NCBI GenBank assembly: GCA_017458005.1
Contig: JAFTGH010000017.1
Location: forward strand, 124,001 to 188,000
From: Prevotella sp.
GTDB taxonomy: Bacteria > Bacteroidota > Bacteroidia > Bacteroidales > Bacteroidaceae
Length of the DNA stretch: 64,000 bases
Reading direction: 5' to 3'
The translations under genes and the position numbers were made by a program. The notes beneath the pieces were generated by a model. That model saw only the letters and a program-made list of their open reading frames with translations, did no database searches and was not told the origin of the DNA. This document shows, one piece after another, positions 36,746 to 44,792 of the stretch (positions within the stretch are counted from its first letter, which is position 1; each line of letters begins with the position of its first letter).

Positions 36746-38236
36746 ATGAAATTAAAAAAATCTCTTCCCATCATTAAGGAGCGTAATTGCAACGCCTCTT
36801 TAGTTCTTGACACTCGCACCAATCGCAAGAATGTGAGTGAGTACCCTCTAGCCATCCGATTTACGGTTGACCGCAAGTTCTTCTATCATCAAGTCGGAGG
36901 TTCCTATTCCGAGAAACGATTCTCTGACATCTGTACTGCCACCAAGAGTTCATCAGAAAACTATAAGGAGCAGAAGATGTGGCGTGAAGAAATCGTTCCA
37001 AAGTTCAAAGAAATGCTGGTCAATCTCAACAAAGGTAATCCTTTCACTTATGAAATGGTACGTGTAGCTGTTACCACAGGCAATGCCAACATCGAGGTTG
37101 CCAAAGAGGATAAGTCATTTATTGGTATTTGGCAAGAATACATCTATCATCTTCAGAACGACGATAACGGCAAGCGATATTCTACAAGCGACAGCTACAT
37201 CAGTGCTTTGAACTCCTTCCAAAAGTGCTTAGGGAAAAATGCCATCAAGGGATTTAATATCAGTGTGGCTGAAATACAGAAATGGAAGGATTGTATGTCC
37301 AATGGCATTAAAGGTAAAGACGGCAACATTGAAGGACAAATATCTGATGCAACTATAGGTCTTTATCTTCGTTCCTGCCGCACTATATGGAATCTTTGTC
37401 GCAGTCAGGGATATTTATTGGATGTAACCTATCCCTTCTCGAATAAGAAGGAGAAAAATCTTGTCAGTATTCCACGAGGCAAGGTGAAGAAGAAAGTCTA
37501 TCTGAAACGGGAACAGTTTACGGAACTATACCATGTGTTTATCAACAAGAACTATCCTGAGACATGGAAGAAAGGCTATGCTGAAAGAGCACATTATTCC
37601 CTCGGATTGTTCCTTGCCCAGTATCTCTGCAATGGTTTTAATCTTGCTGATGCTGCACGTTTGCAATATAACGACTACTATTTTCAGACTGGTAAAAGGG
37701 CATTCCTCTTCAACCGCAAGAAGACAGCTGACAGGAGTTCCAATAATTCCGAGGTCGTTATACCTATCATTGAGCCGCTGCAAGTTATACTTGATGAAAT
37801 CGCAGCCCCTCCTACCCTTGGAGGTTATGTGTTCCCACAGATATTCAATGGGGAGACAAGCGAAAAAGTAAGAAGGAAGCTAACGGCACAGGAAAACTCT
37901 AACGTTAAAGACCGTGTGACTAAGATTTGTCACGATGTCCTTGGATGGGATAAAGCAATCCGCCCATCAGGAACCTGGTGCCGTCATTCGTTTGCCACAA
38001 ACCTCCGTAATGCTGGTGTGGAAAAGACTTACATTGATGAGAGCATGGGACATTCCAGCAATTCAAACGACATGACCAATGTGTATCTTGACACATACCC
38101 AATTGAAATGCAGATGGAGTACAACTCCAAACTGCTTGTTCTTAATACAGAATCAGCCGAGCGTGACGAACTGATGTCAAAGCTCTCAAAGTTGTCAAAT
38201 GAAGAGCTTGCACAACTTCTCGCAAAAGCCATATAG
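36746..38236 (+). CDS. Tyrosine recombinase / integrase of element 2
   Basis: 496 residues. A Bacteroidota-type integrase: N-terminal arm-binding domain, SAM-like core-binding domain (about 125-220) and catalytic domain. TWCRHSFAT near residues 410-418, SMGHSS, and the tyrosine in NVYLDTYP near 446. The first arginine box is atypical (NGFNLADAARL), as in integrase 1, to which it is related but distant. It is the only integrase inside element 2, yet it lies 4.4 kb from attachment site 2, behind two cargo genes. Either cargo was inserted between site and gene, or it marks a nested older module. Confidence 0.92.
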   Translation: MKLKKSLPIIKERNCNASLVLDTRTNRKNVSEYPLAIRFTVDRKFFYHQVGGSYSEKRFSDICTATKSSSENYKEQKMWREEIVPKFKEMLVNLNKGNPFTYEMVRVAVTTGNANIEVAKEDKSFIGIWQEYIYHLQNDDNGKRYSTSDSYISALNSFQKCLGKNAIKGFNISVAEIQKWKDCMSNGIKGKDGNIEGQISDATIGLYLRSCRTIWNLCRSQGYLLDVTYPFSNKKEKNLVSIPRGKVKKKVYLKREQFTELYHVFINKNYPETWKKGYAERAHYSLGLFLAQYLCNGFNLADAARLQYNDYYFQTGKRAFLFNRKKTADRSSNNSEVVIPIIEPLQVILDEIAAPPTLGGYVFPQIFNGETSEKVRRKLTAQENSNVKDRVTKICHDVLGWDKAIRPSGTWCRHSFATNLRNAGVEKTYIDESMGHSSNSNDMTNVYLDTYPIEMQMEYNSKLLVLNTESAERDELMSKLSKLSNEELAQLLAKAI

Positions 38237-38259
38237 TACCACATAATATTGTATAAAGT

Positions 38260-39309
38260 ATGATGAATATACTTGATGAATTAAGCAATTTGAGCGATTT
38301 CCACGAATTGCGAGAAAAGGCATCACTAAGCATCTGTTCTTGGAAAGCAGAGCATGAAAACGTTTATAAGGAATTCAAGAACAAGATGGACAGAATCAGC
38401 GCAGGAGACCTGTCTGCATTGGAAGAAATGTTCGGTCTTGCCAGTGATTGCTTGCCTGATAAGACAACGAGTAAGATTGCATCATCATTGCCATACTTCG
38501 GATCTGCTGAGGAAATATGGCAAAACCTTCCTCAATATGCCAAATCCTATATTGCCGAGACAAGCAAAGAAGATGGTAAGGCTACCAAGGATAACTGTCT
38601 TTCTTTGATAGAAGAGGCTACTGACTATATGAACGCATGTATGTCATTTGTCCCATCTTTTGTGAGCAATTTAAAGGCAAAAGCCATGGATGAAGAGAAC
38701 GACGTCATTCGATGCATGTACTACTACATGATGTTTGATGGGGGCTCTACAAAGATGATTGAAACGCTGAACACCATTCTGAACGAAGAAATTCTTGACC
38801 AAGAGGATATGGCAATGATTCATGGGGCAGTCGGCTTTATGGTTCCAAGCAGCATTGACCTTGGTGTGGGAACTAAGGAATCTTGGGAAAAGGTTGCAAA
38901 CTCATGTGACCCTGAAATCTGGAAGGATATAAGCTATGAACTAAGCAAGTCGGAAGGAAATAGAGGAAGAAAGGTTGAAATAAAGTGTATCGATAGCCTG
39001 CTAATAGGAAATAAGTCTGCATTAAAGGCACAGATTCTTTGCTTTATTAAAGAGAATCCTGGGGCAATCTGTCTAGCATACATGTTAAAGGCGTTAATAC
39101 GAGCTGATGCCATTAAGGAGAGTGTCAGTTATGCTACTTTCCATCGTGCCATCGAACAGTTCACAGGACTGAAGTTCGGGATTGACACTCCCCAGAAACG
39201 CTTTGGTGAGATGAAGGACTTTGGATTTCACGGAGCACAGAAGGGTTCATGGGCTAAAGCCAAAGAAATCATATTTCGGTGGTCACACATATTTGAAGCA
39301 GTAGCATAA
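38260..39309 (+). CDS. DUF6043-like protein of Bacteroidota mobile elements
   Basis: 349 residues, mostly helical. It starts 23 bases after the integrase and carries the end motif TPQKRFGEMKDFGFHGAQKGSWAKAKEIIFRW. Proteins of this type follow integrases in many Bacteroidota elements; I recall the label DUF6043, with moderate certainty. No catalytic motif is visible. It is probably co-transcribed with the integrase and ends at a strong terminator (39340-39377). Confidence 0.65.
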   Translation: MMNILDELSNLSDFHELREKASLSICSWKAEHENVYKEFKNKMDRISAGDLSALEEMFGLASDCLPDKTTSKIASSLPYFGSAEEIWQNLPQYAKSYIAETSKEDGKATKDNCLSLIEEATDYMNACMSFVPSFVSNLKAKAMDEENDVIRCMYYYMMFDGGSTKMIETLNTILNEEILDQEDMAMIHGAVGFMVPSSIDLGVGTKESWEKVANSCDPEIWKDISYELSKSEGNRGRKVEIKCIDSLLIGNKSALKAQILCFIKENPGAICLAYMLKALIRADAIKESVSYATFHRAIEQFTGLKFGIDTPQKRFGEMKDFGFHGAQKGSWAKAKEIIFRWSHIFEAVA

Positions 39310-39339
39310 AGTCATCCCTCTTCTTTTGACCCATGATAG

Positions 39340-39377
39340 GCGGATAATCGGCACAAGACTGATTATCCGCTTTTTTT
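39340..39377 (+). terminator. Terminator after the integrase-DUF6043 unit
   Basis: GCGGATAATC (39340-39349) pairs perfectly with GATTATCCGC (39361-39370), followed by seven T. A rho-independent terminator. Confidence 0.88.
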
Positions 39378-39473
39378 GTTGATACACAGTTAATAGACAT
39401 TGAATGTATCCCTCAAAATGGTTGGTTTTATTAAGGTATAAATAAACCGACCAATGCCCCATTGAATTGTCAT

Positions 39474-39528
39474 TACCTTTGCACTCGAAATCGATTTCAA
39501 AGAGATTCATTGAGGTTCTGCAGACCTC
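39474..39528 (+). promoter_or_regulatory. Promoter and palindromes of the DUF3853-replication operon
   Basis: The -7 box TACCTTTG is at 39474-39481. A perfect 12-bp palindrome GAAATCGATTTC (39487-39498) covers the likely start of transcription, and GAGGT/ACCTC around TCTGCAG (39512-39528) can form a hairpin in the leader. The first looks like an operator for a repressor. Confidence 0.6.
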
Positions 39529-39544
39529 TTAGTACTAATTTCAA

Positions 39545-39892
39545 ATGACATTAAATATGAATATCGATGAATTGAAACAAAAACCTGTGGCAATGATGAC
39601 AGGAGAGGAACTCAGTTTCCTCATTGACAGCCGTATGGCTACTTGGGCAGCAGAGATTGCGAGTCTTAGTCAAAGACGTATCTACTATGGTATTGAAGGA
39701 ATCGCTCAGATATTCGGTTGCAGTGTACCAACTGCCAATCGCATCAAGAAGAGTGGTGTGATAGACGATGCCATAACACAAATCGATCGTCAGATTGTAA
39801 TCGATGGCAATCTTGCTCTTGAATTGGCAAAGAAAGCAGGAACTATCAGGGTCAAAGGCGAGAAAACAGCGAAAGAAAATGACGTACATTGA
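39545..39892 (+). CDS. DUF3853 family DNA-binding protein
   Basis: 115 residues. KPVAMMTGEELSFLI at the start and a helix-turn-helix YGIEGIAQIFGCSVPTANRIKKSGVIDDAI (residues about 57-86) match the DUF3853 family of Bacteroidota mobile elements. It is probably an AlpA/excisionase-like regulator that controls excision or the replication genes after it. Its end overlaps the next gene by 14 bases. Confidence 0.85.
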   Translation: MTLNMNIDELKQKPVAMMTGEELSFLIDSRMATWAAEIASLSQRRIYYGIEGIAQIFGCSVPTANRIKKSGVIDDAITQIDRQIVIDGNLALELAKKAGTIRVKGEKTAKENDVH

Positions 39893-40367
39893 TTACATGA
39901 ACCAGTTCTGGCGTGCTTCTTCTATGGAATATATGTCCATGAGCGAGGTTGCGCTATACGCATTCATAGTGAATGAGTGCAACCTTAATCATTGGAATAT
40001 GCCAGTGCCATGCTCTACAGTCCGAATCTGCGAAGTGCTGCATATGTCAAAGCAGACGCTCTGCAACGCTCGAAAGAATCTTGCCAAACGTGGACTGATT
40101 TCTTTCACCGAAGGCAGTTCACGTCATGTACCGTCCAAATATTCACTCCTAAAATGGACGGATAACTTGACGGTAGAGTTGACGGATGGATTGACGGCTG
40201 ACTTTACCCCTTTAAAAGATAAAGAGAAAGACAATTTAATTATTAGCGCTTCACTAAACTTTTCAAACAAAGAAAGGGAAAGTAATTATGGAACAGAAAC
40301 TCAAAATCGACGTAGAGGGATTAAAGAAGTCTCTACTACAGCGTCGCCCTATGAAGGCTCGTTTTAA
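39879..40367 (+). CDS. Winged-helix replication initiator-like protein
   Basis: 162 residues from ATG 39879; a longer frame upstream is inside DUF3853 and is not used. MTYIDYMNQFWRASSMEYMSMSEVALYAFIVNECN begins a DnaD/DUF-type replication protein, with a winged helix near residues 48-78 (VRICEVLHMSKQTLCNARKNLAKRGLISF). It is predicted to bind the element's origin and work with the DnaC-like loader, whose start lies inside its last 80 bases. Confidence 0.7.
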   Translation: MTYIDYMNQFWRASSMEYMSMSEVALYAFIVNECNLNHWNMPVPCSTVRICEVLHMSKQTLCNARKNLAKRGLISFTEGSSRHVPSKYSLLKWTDNLTVELTDGLTADFTPLKDKEKDNLIISASLNFSNKERESNYGTETQNRRRGIKEVSTTASPYEGSF

Positions 40368-40974
40368 GATGCCTATGTCAGAGGAAGAAGCTTATGCCTG
40401 GCTTTTAGCTTCAATTATGGCTGAGGTAGAATATCGCCACCGCACCTTCTGCCCAAACGAACACTTGGAGAAGCAACTCCATGAGATGGCTCACTGGCTT
40501 ACCTCGCCATCATCCCATTTCGGCATTATGCTATGCGGTGGCTGTGGCAATGGCAAGAGTACTATGCTTAAAGCATTCCAGCAGTTGCTGAACTCTCTGC
40601 ACATTCCTAAGCCAGACAACGACGGCACTTACGGAATCCAGATTGTAGATGCAAAGTACATTGCGCATCTTTGCAAGAACAACCATGAGGCATACCGTAA
40701 ACTCATCTGTGTTGATATGCTCGGCATCGATGACCTTGGCACGGAGCCATCAGAGGTAATGGACTATGGTAATGTCTATACTCCAGTTATTGACCTGCTG
40801 ACAAAGCGTTACGAAGAGCAGCTTTTCACCATTATCACCACCAACCTCACGCCGCAACAAATCCGAGAGCATTATGGTGACCGCATTGCCGACAGACTCA
40901 ATGAGATGGTCAAGAAAATTGTATTCAACAATGGTACTTACCGTACTGACAAATTATCAAATCATCAAATTTAA
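40288..40974 (+). CDS. DnaC-like helicase loader ATPase
   Basis: 228 residues. Walker A CGGCGNGKST is near residues 83-92, Walker B LICVDMLGIDDLGTE near 143-157, and the sensor IITTNLTPQQI near 195-205 followed by RIADRLNEM with the arginine finger. It should load the host replicative helicase at the element's origin. It overlaps the winged-helix gene by 80 bases, which is unusually long and suggests coupled translation. Confidence 0.9.
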   Translation: MEQKLKIDVEGLKKSLLQRRPMKARFKMPMSEEEAYAWLLASIMAEVEYRHRTFCPNEHLEKQLHEMAHWLTSPSSHFGIMLCGGCGNGKSTMLKAFQQLLNSLHIPKPDNDGTYGIQIVDAKYIAHLCKNNHEAYRKLICVDMLGIDDLGTEPSEVMDYGNVYTPVIDLLTKRYEEQLFTIITTNLTPQQIREHYGDRIADRLNEMVKKIVFNNGTYRTDKLSNHQI

Positions 40975-40986
40975 ACTCATTAAAGT

Positions 40987-41484
40987 ATGAAAAATTTAAT
41001 CAAAAGCGTGACACTTAATCTGTCACAAAACGAGGTTAACTACCTCCAGAACGGCGCTAACGCCAAGTACTTCATGGATATCATGTCCGAACTCCAAGTC
41101 AGTTTCAAGTATGACGAGGAGACAAACGAGCCAGACCTCATCTGTGGTCCTGACGCTTACTTCAACCTTTATGAGCTTGCAGAGCGTTGGAATATGACTC
41201 CAGAGCGTGTCCTCGCTGTCATTCTTGATCTCAGAGAGAATGGTCTTCTTGGTTTCACATTGACTGATGTCGAGTTGGACATCATGCCGGCGATTACATC
41301 ATTCATTTCTGGTGATGACCTCACCTTCCGAGGTGCGGCCATTGGGACTGATTTCCTTGATTACGACTTTGAGAACATGGCAGACGTTGACAAGGAGCAA
41401 ATCCAGTCGTACCTTGCAGGCTTGACCAGCATCGTATTCTCTGCTGAGCAGTTGGCAACATGTTCGCTCGCTGCAAAAGCATAG
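40987..41484 (+). CDS. Hypothetical protein after the helicase loader
   Basis: 165 residues. An acidic protein with one helix-turn-helix-like stretch (NLYELAERWNMTPERVLAVILDLRENGLLGF, near residues 58-88). It starts 12 bases after the DnaC-like gene, so it is in the same operon. No family recognised. Possible regulator or replication accessory protein. Confidence 0.65.
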   Translation: MKNLIKSVTLNLSQNEVNYLQNGANAKYFMDIMSELQVSFKYDEETNEPDLICGPDAYFNLYELAERWNMTPERVLAVILDLRENGLLGFTLTDVELDIMPAITSFISGDDLTFRGAAIGTDFLDYDFENMADVDKEQIQSYLAGLTSIVFSAEQLATCSLAAKA

Positions 41485-42094
41485 GGTGGGCATCAAGATG
41501 AAGAGGGGGAAGGAAATCTATATGGTTGCAATCACTGATTGATTATCTGAAAGGTATTTCCTTCCCTTTTTCAATCCTTCGGGGCACTGGGCTTGCCCAA
41601 GTGCCACATTGTTCCAGTATCGGGAAGCTCACTACCCGTTTCGATTAGCATCGAACGTTTGGCTGACCACATAAATCTGCAAGCAGAGGTCACGGTATCT
41701 GGCATAATAGTGTGCTCACACATGGCTGGTCTTAAATTTCAGAGTTAATACCTGTGGCTTTTATCAAGTCAGTCCTATCGGCTTGCCGATGCCACTTTTT
41801 CAAAGTCATGGGCAGCCTAATACCCCGTCATCGCTTTGCTTGATTGGAGTTTGCCACCCATAAGCAAGCCTGTTGTAACGTTAGAGCTTTCGTCACTCTA
41901 TAATTCTCCATATTCGCAACCGTCATTGTCATGTTGGTTGGCAAATGGATTAACTGGTTTTAGTATTCTAATGTTTCCAACATGGCTATTGGGACACAAT
42001 TTGGGAATAATAAACCCACTAACATCTGACATAACTGCTGAAAGTCAGTGGGTTTATTCGTTCCGTTGTCAATCTTGAAAAGATGAATTCGCTT
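41485..42094. other. 610-base gene-free region rich in hairpins
   Basis: No credible gene on either strand. GGGAAGGAAAT (41507-41517) and ATTTCCTTCCC (41556-41566) followed by T form an 11-bp terminator-like stem with a 38-base loop. Nested hairpins follow: GGCACT-GGGC-TT-GCCC-A-AGTGCC (41583-41605) and TCGGC-TT-GCCGA near 41780. A second terminator, TAAACCCACT (42011-42020) / AGTGGGTTTA (42047-42056), ends it before the minus-strand genes. The region could be an origin or a small RNA of element 2. Confidence 0.5.
42011..42056. terminator. Bidirectional terminator at the end of the YaaW-M48 operon
   Basis: TAAACCCACT (42011-42020) and AGTGGGTTTA (42047-42056) form a 10-bp stem. It lies 38 bases past the stop of the zinc-ribbon gene at 42095, so it can end the minus-strand operon. 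Confidence 0.65.
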
Positions 42095-42322
42095 TTATGA
42101 CTTGTGTGTATTTTTATCCATGCTTTCCCATATTTTCCTATACACTGGATTGGGACCTAATAGTCCTCCTAAATTAGTGAATCCGATAGGATATGTATGC
42201 AAACTTCCGCACTTTGGACAAGGCATTGGTGTTAGGAATGCTGTTGCACACCATTCCTTTGCCGTGGAAACAAAACGAGTTTCACATTCGTTGCATCTAA
42301 ATCTTGTAGTTCCAAAAACCAT
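42095..42322 (-). CDS. Zinc-ribbon protein A
   Basis: 75 residues with two CxxC pairs: RCNEC (residues 9-13) and PCPKCG (near 34-39), a classic zinc ribbon. The rest is short and without a membrane segment. It is the last gene of the minus-strand group that starts with the YaaW-like protein. Function unknown; a nucleic-acid or protein-binding adaptor is likely. Confidence 0.65.
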   Translation of the reverse strand: MVFGTTRFRCNECETRFVSTAKEWCATAFLTPMPCPKCGSLHTYPIGFTNLGGLLGPNPVYRKIWESMDKNTHKS

Positions 42323-42368
42323 ATTTATTATCTATTATGATTGCAAGTTAGTTCATTGAGTAATAGTA

Positions 42369-42863
42369 TCAAGCTTTTGCTGCGATTTGAGCAGATTCGT
42401 TATTGTCTTCTGATTGCACATAATTATCCATTGTGAAACCTATTCTACGACTCTTCCATTCATTGTGATTTCTAATTTTCGATTTTGTGATGTCAAGAGT
42501 TAAATCCAAACTTTCTGTCATCTCTTGGAAGTGCTTACTGAACTGTTTCAACATCATCCTTTTACCAGAAAAGTAGAAGGATGTACTCACCTTGATACTA
42601 TCATTGAACGTGTAAACAATGCAATGATTCTCCATATCCGTATTTACTCTGTCGGATATGTATGTCTTGTATTGAGTGGATAAAGACTCATATTCTTCAT
42701 CTTCAATCTCATAAGTTATTTTGCATTCAAAATAACCTTTTTCCATACAGAACGAAGCACAGAAGTAATTTTCGTCGAACTCGAATAAAACAAGTCCGTC
42801 TTCAATACTCTTTTCAAACCTTCTTCTGATAGATATTTTGATAAAGCAAAACGCATACGACAC
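42369..42863 (-). CDS. Hypothetical protein of the YaaW-M48 operon
   Basis: 164 residues; the start at 42863 is GTG, directly after an in-frame stop two codons upstream. The sequence is acidic with aromatic strands (LVLFEFDENYFCASF, CIVYTFNDSIKVSTSFYF) and may be a small beta-rich domain. No family recognised. An ATG-started shorter form (MEKGYFECK) is possible. Gap to the zinc-ribbon gene before it is 77 bases. Confidence 0.55.
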   Translation of the reverse strand: MSYAFCFIKISIRRRFEKSIEDGLVLFEFDENYFCASFCMEKGYFECKITYEIEDEEYESLSTQYKTYISDRVNTDMENHCIVYTFNDSIKVSTSFYFSGKRMMLKQFSKHFQEMTESLDLTLDITKSKIRNHNEWKSRRIGFTMDNYVQSEDNNESAQIAAKA

Positions 42864-42940
42864 ATATTACCAGTAAAGGTAAGGTTATCCCAAAACCCAG
42901 TTACCTGACGTAATTTCCCTTTTTCATATTCGACTGATTA

Positions 42941-43144
42941 CTATAGGTTAAATGTCTCTTTAATCATATCCCACATGGTTCTTCTATCGGTTTTTTTGAC
43001 CTCCATAGGAGTCATCTTATAATGACAATGAGGACAAATCAAGTGATTTGCGCCCAATAAACTTGTAATACTCTGTGGGGGAGTAAACGCATGTTTACAT
43101 TGTGGACAGATTACTTTATGATATGTTTCCATATAACTTTTCAT
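42941..43144 (-). CDS. Zinc-ribbon protein B
   Basis: 67 residues from ATG 43144 (MKSYMETYHKV), or 63 from ATG 43132. Two zinc pairs, ICPQCKHAF and LICPHCHYKM, form a zinc ribbon; the end is basic then acidic-helical. The longer frame from 43213 would be mostly inside the M48 gene and is unlikely. It overlaps the end of the M48 protease gene by 17-29 bases, so the two are coupled. Confidence 0.65.
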   Translation of the reverse strand: MKSYMETYHKVICPQCKHAFTPPQSITSLLGANHLICPHCHYKMTPMEVKKTDRRTMWDMIKETFNL

Positions 43145-43937
43145 TTGTTGCAATAGATTGACGAATACGTTTGTAGGTAGAAGATTTCTTCCAACGATCA
43201 ATTTCGTATGCACGGTTAACTTTCTGAGGATGAGATAAGAATGCTACGCGGCAATTCTGTTGAATACGGCTCCATATATCTTGCTTTTCATGAGCATGAT
43301 ACTCCTTTGCCTGTTTGACTAAGCGATAGGGATCATTGCCAACATCCGCAAGTCCAAGGGTGAGTTTAAGCATACTTGTCTGAAACGTGCGTTCTCCGAC
43401 AACAGCGGCTGCACATCTATCAGCAGAATACTCACTTCTTCTACTCCAATATTGAAGAGCAAGTTTAACAGGTCCTGTTAACGTATAACCAATGATTCCA
43501 AAGTCCTCTCCAATCATTCGGAGTGTTTCCACTACGCTGCCATACAACACATGCTGGCAAAGTATATGTCCACATTCGTGTGCGAATATGGCTTTTCGTT
43601 CTTCTCTATTCATCTTCTCTACCAATGAACTTGATACGCATACAAATGGGTTAGTTTCGCCAAAGGTAAACGCATTCATAACAGGGTCATTATAGATGAA
43701 TAGTTCTGGTGTTTTTATGCCAATTGCTTTTGTAACATCCTTAAGATCTTGATAAAGTTCAGGCATATATGAGTTGTCAACCTTAACCATCATGCCAAGA
43801 TTCTCACCTCGATATATTTTCTCGTAGGCAATCTCCATGCAAGAACGGCACATCTCATCGATGAAAGGAATCTTTTTCAAAGCTCCAATAGCCTTTTGGT
43901 CTTCAGGGTGCATTATATCTGTAGCTTTCATACACAT
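43116..43937 (-). CDS. M48 family metallopeptidase
   Basis: 273 residues. FAHECGHILCQH near residues 117-128 is the HExxH zinc motif, and RRSEYSADRCA near 164-174 supplies the third ligand, as in M48 (HtpX/Ste24-type) peptidases. The pattern ELFIYNDPVMNAFTFGETNPFVCVSSSLV before it is typical of M48. There is no clear run of membrane helices, unlike HtpX, so it is probably soluble or peripherally bound. It overlaps the YaaW-like gene by 10 bases and the zinc-ribbon gene. The target is unknown; cutting a partner of this cargo block is a reasonable idea. Confidence 0.87.
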   Translation of the reverse strand: MCMKATDIMHPEDQKAIGALKKIPFIDEMCRSCMEIAYEKIYRGENLGMMVKVDNSYMPELYQDLKDVTKAIGIKTPELFIYNDPVMNAFTFGETNPFVCVSSSLVEKMNREERKAIFAHECGHILCQHVLYGSVVETLRMIGEDFGIIGYTLTGPVKLALQYWSRRSEYSADRCAAAVVGERTFQTSMLKLTLGLADVGNDPYRLVKQAKEYHAHEKQDIWSRIQQNCRVAFLSHPQKVNRAYEIDRWKKSSTYKRIRQSIATNEKLYGNIS

Positions 43938-44680
43938 TCGTAGTTATTGGTGAGACAATTTGTGTTGTATTTCATTCTTAGGAATGCAACCTGTATTACA
44001 GCAGGAACGGTAACACGATAAGCAGGTCCTGCAATATCCCAGGCTGTCCACCCTGAAAGAACTATCCATCCAATAGGTCCCATCATAATACTAAGACCAC
44101 GAGATAACAGTCCGAATCCAGCGGTCAATACACCTCTGCCAATTAGCATCTGTGTGACCATGCGGAGAATATACGACATCACATAGTTGTATAGCCTCAG
44201 ATTGATGCGTCTTGTCAGCAACAACGCAGCCATAATTGCCTGTTTGTTATAGGTTCGACGCTTGATATTCAAATCCTTCATGACTTGTTTGCGTTGTTCG
44301 AATGTAAGTTCATCAAGCATCTTCTCGGTAACCTTGTCGAGCAAAGCCTTTTCCATATCTTCGGCTGTATCATGCTCGTCAATGTTCTCAACCCCCATTT
44401 CTTTACATACGTCATAAACAATGCTTTCGTATGCAGGTCCATGTCCATGACGGAAGATATTTGCAAATGTGTTTCCTCCAAACAATTGCAGTTCCATTGC
44501 AATGTCCTTCCAAAAGGATTTGCAGTTATCAGGGTAGTTTTCCATGTAGGAATCCTTCTCAGTCAGTTTCTCACTAAAGCGGATGTTTCCCTCTTCATCA
44601 TGCGTAAGCATGTCACATAATTCGCGAAGTTCAGTATTGCTGCAATACTGCAAAAACTCCAGATCAATGTCAGTTCTCAT
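43928..44680 (-). CDS. YaaW-like (UPF0174/DUF3944) protein
   Basis: 250 residues from ATG 44680 (MRTDIDLEFLQYCSN); upstream codons cover the promoter. ELRELCDMLTHDEEGNIRFSEKLTE at the start fits DUF3944, and the middle with ELQLFGGNTFANIFRHGHGPAYESIVYDVCKEMGV fits the YaaW/UPF0174 family. Two hydrophobic stretches follow near residues 180-225 (GLLSRGLSIMMGPIGWIVLSGWTAWDI). E. coli YaaW is poorly understood. It is the first gene of the second cargo operon and carries the shared WYL-type operator. Confidence 0.8.
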   Translation of the reverse strand: MRTDIDLEFLQYCSNTELRELCDMLTHDEEGNIRFSEKLTEKDSYMENYPDNCKSFWKDIAMELQLFGGNTFANIFRHGHGPAYESIVYDVCKEMGVENIDEHDTAEDMEKALLDKVTEKMLDELTFEQRKQVMKDLNIKRRTYNKQAIMAALLLTRRINLRLYNYVMSYILRMVTQMLIGRGVLTAGFGLLSRGLSIMMGPIGWIVLSGWTAWDIAGPAYRVTVPAVIQVAFLRMKYNTNCLTNNYECV

Positions 44681-44718
44681 TTTTTTAGATTTTATGAATT
44701 TGTTATTGAATCTGGGTG

Positions 44719-44755
44719 CAAAATTAAAGGCAGGTGCAGACAAATGATGTCCGAC
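44719..44755 (-). promoter_or_regulatory. Promoter and operator of the YaaW-M48 operon
   Basis: On the minus strand: CGGACA-TCATT-TGTCTG, then TAATTTTG at 44719-44726. The TTTG inside the repeat and TAATTTTG are 14 bases apart. Sequence and spacing match the promoter of the dynamin operon at 52640-52675, including TCGGACA upstream and TTTTGCA downstream. A common regulator is the simplest explanation. Confidence 0.8.
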
Positions 44756-44792
44756 CCACCAAATAATTTAAGATTTTCTGTATTTTTTCTTC

